A stretch of DNA of 64,000 bases. Origin: Limnobaculum xujianqingii (GTDB lineage Bacteria > Pseudomonadota > Gammaproteobacteria > Enterobacterales > Enterobacteriaceae). The stretch lies in the NCBI RefSeq assembly GCF_013394855.1, contig NZ_JABMLK010000002.1:310001-374000 (forward strand). The letters are read 5' to 3'. Under the pieces are notes generated by a model. It made no database searches. It saw nothing but the letters and a program-made list of their open reading frames with translations, and was not told the DNA's origin. A program made the translations under genes and the position numbers. Shown here one piece after another: positions 63,294-64,000 of this stretch; positions within the stretch are counted from its first letter, which is position 1; every line of letters begins with the position of its first letter.

Positions 63294-64000
63294 TTATCCC
63301 ATTACATTACCCAGCTGAAATATAGGGAGATAGATGGCAATAACTAGCCCACCAACAATGATGCCAAGTACTAGCATCAATACAGGTTCTAAACGAGAAG
63401 AGAGGTTCTCAGCCTGACTTTCAGATTCAGCCTCATAGATACCAGCGAGTTTATCCAGCATCACATCTAACATTCCTGACTCTTCTCCAACACGTATAAG
63501 CTGATAACAAAGCGGTGGAAAAAGAACTTGTTGGTGTAATGCTTTAAATAGCGGTGTTCCTTGTTCAATCAGTTTTATTGTTGTTGTTAGTGCATTCAGA
63601 AACTGAATATTTCCGGAAGCGTTGGCTGCTGATTTTATTCCAGCTATCAGCGAAATGCCTGCATGTTGTGTCATTGCCAGCGTGCGGAATATTTTTGCCA
63701 GTGCACTTATTTGCAGCAACTTCCCACATAGCGGCAGGTTTAATAGTATTTTCTGTTCTTTCTCTTTCCAGTTGTCCTGTGTTTTCAATTTTTTGATGTA
63801 ATAGCCATACAGTAAAACAGGAAAGGAGCCGATAAATATCCCGTAATCAATAATAGCTTCTGATAGCGAGATAATAGATTGGGTAAACCAGGGAAGGGGA
63901 GCATTAAACGAACGATAAATCTCGGCAAATGAAGGTAGCACAAAGATCAGCATTAAAAGCGTAACTATGCTGGCAACTGCAAGAATAAACAGTGGATAAC
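63294..64000 (-). CDS. Type IV pilus inner-membrane platform protein (PilC/HofC/GspF family), partial
   Basis: The C-terminal 235 or so residues are present; the frame stays open to the window edge, so the start is outside. It shows the T2SSF domain: a span followed by VLPSFAEIYRSF and PLPWFTQSII, the signature LALMTQHAGISL-type stretch (RTLAMTQHAGISLIAGI), then RVGEESGMLDVMLDKLAGIYE, and a final double span. It is the inner-membrane platform of type IV pilus or type II secretion. In E. coli, hofC lies next to guaC; here the ytf operon is between. The prepilin peptidase at 56185 could be its partner. Confidence 0.88.
   Translation of the reverse strand, partial: YPLFILAVASIVTLLMLIFVLPSFAEIYRSFNAPLPWFTQSIISLSEAIIDYGIFIGSFPVLLYGYYIKKLKTQDNWKEKEQKILLNLPLCGKLLQISALAKIFRTLAMTQHAGISLIAGIKSAANASGNIQFLNALTTTIKLIEQGTPLFKALHQQVLFPPLCYQLIRVGEESGMLDVMLDKLAGIYEAESESQAENLSSRLEPVLMLVLGIIVGGLVIAIYLPIFQLGNVMG

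Overview
The window is a chromosomal segment of a member of the Enterobacterales. The evidence is the near-E. coli gene order and protein lengths in several blocks: rluA-rapA-polB, thiBPQ, leuLABCD, ilvIH-cra, the complete mraZ-to-lpxC division and cell-wall (dcw) cluster, secM-secA-mutT, yacG-zapD-coaE and guaC. Moderate GC content, a DUF721 gene facing secM, and several insertions relative to E. coli suggest a lineage outside the E. coli/Salmonella group, such as Budviciaceae or a Yersiniaceae relative. The genus cannot be fixed from the sequence alone.

Layout. 1-7.9 kb: a small P-loop kinase-like gene, rluA, rapA, polB (with a LexA-like box) and a DsbA/FrnE-type oxidoreductase. 7.9-11.4 kb: the thiamine transporter thiBPQ behind a TPP riboswitch. 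11.5-12.3 kb: a DUF554 membrane protein. 12.9-18.8 kb: an accessory island. It holds an orphan class II microcin-like peptide, a sigma-54 activator resembling LafK, a convergent flgN-flgM pair, a secreted protein of unknown function translationally coupled to a ToxR/CadC-type membrane regulator, about 1 kb of AT-rich non-coding DNA with a textbook sigma-54 promoter, and a FliA/LafS sigma-28 factor. 19.2-24.2 kb: leuDCBA with its leader peptide and attenuator. 24.4-27.3 kb: cytochrome b562, a cytochrome b561 and a long-chain acyl-CoA synthetase-like enzyme, where E. coli has leuO. 27.9-31.3 kb: ilvIH and cra. 31.7-49.7 kb: the dcw cluster. 49.7-58.2 kb: a dciA-like gene, secM, secA, mutT, yacG, zapD, coaE, a prepilin peptidase and guaC. 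58.3-63.0 kb: a galactofuranose-type ABC importer (ytfQRT-yjfF), then the cut-off start of a type IV pilus hofC/pilC gene.

The most interesting region is 12.9-18.8 kb. The five flagellar-type genes (lafK-like, lfgN, lfgM, a lafZ-like membrane regulator, lafS) appear in the order and orientation I remember for the Flag-2 (lateral flagella) locus of E. coli 042, but every structural gene that should lie between and around them is missing. All five frames are intact, and lafS has a near-perfect LafK-type (sigma-54) promoter. This looks like a retained and possibly repurposed flagellar regulatory circuit sitting beside a microcin-like gene and an unknown secreted protein.

A second notable element is a family of about 190-270 bp intergenic repeats built from consecutive short hairpins. 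Three copies lie downstream of lafS, the acyl-CoA synthetase gene and secA. An outer stem shows compensatory base changes between copies.
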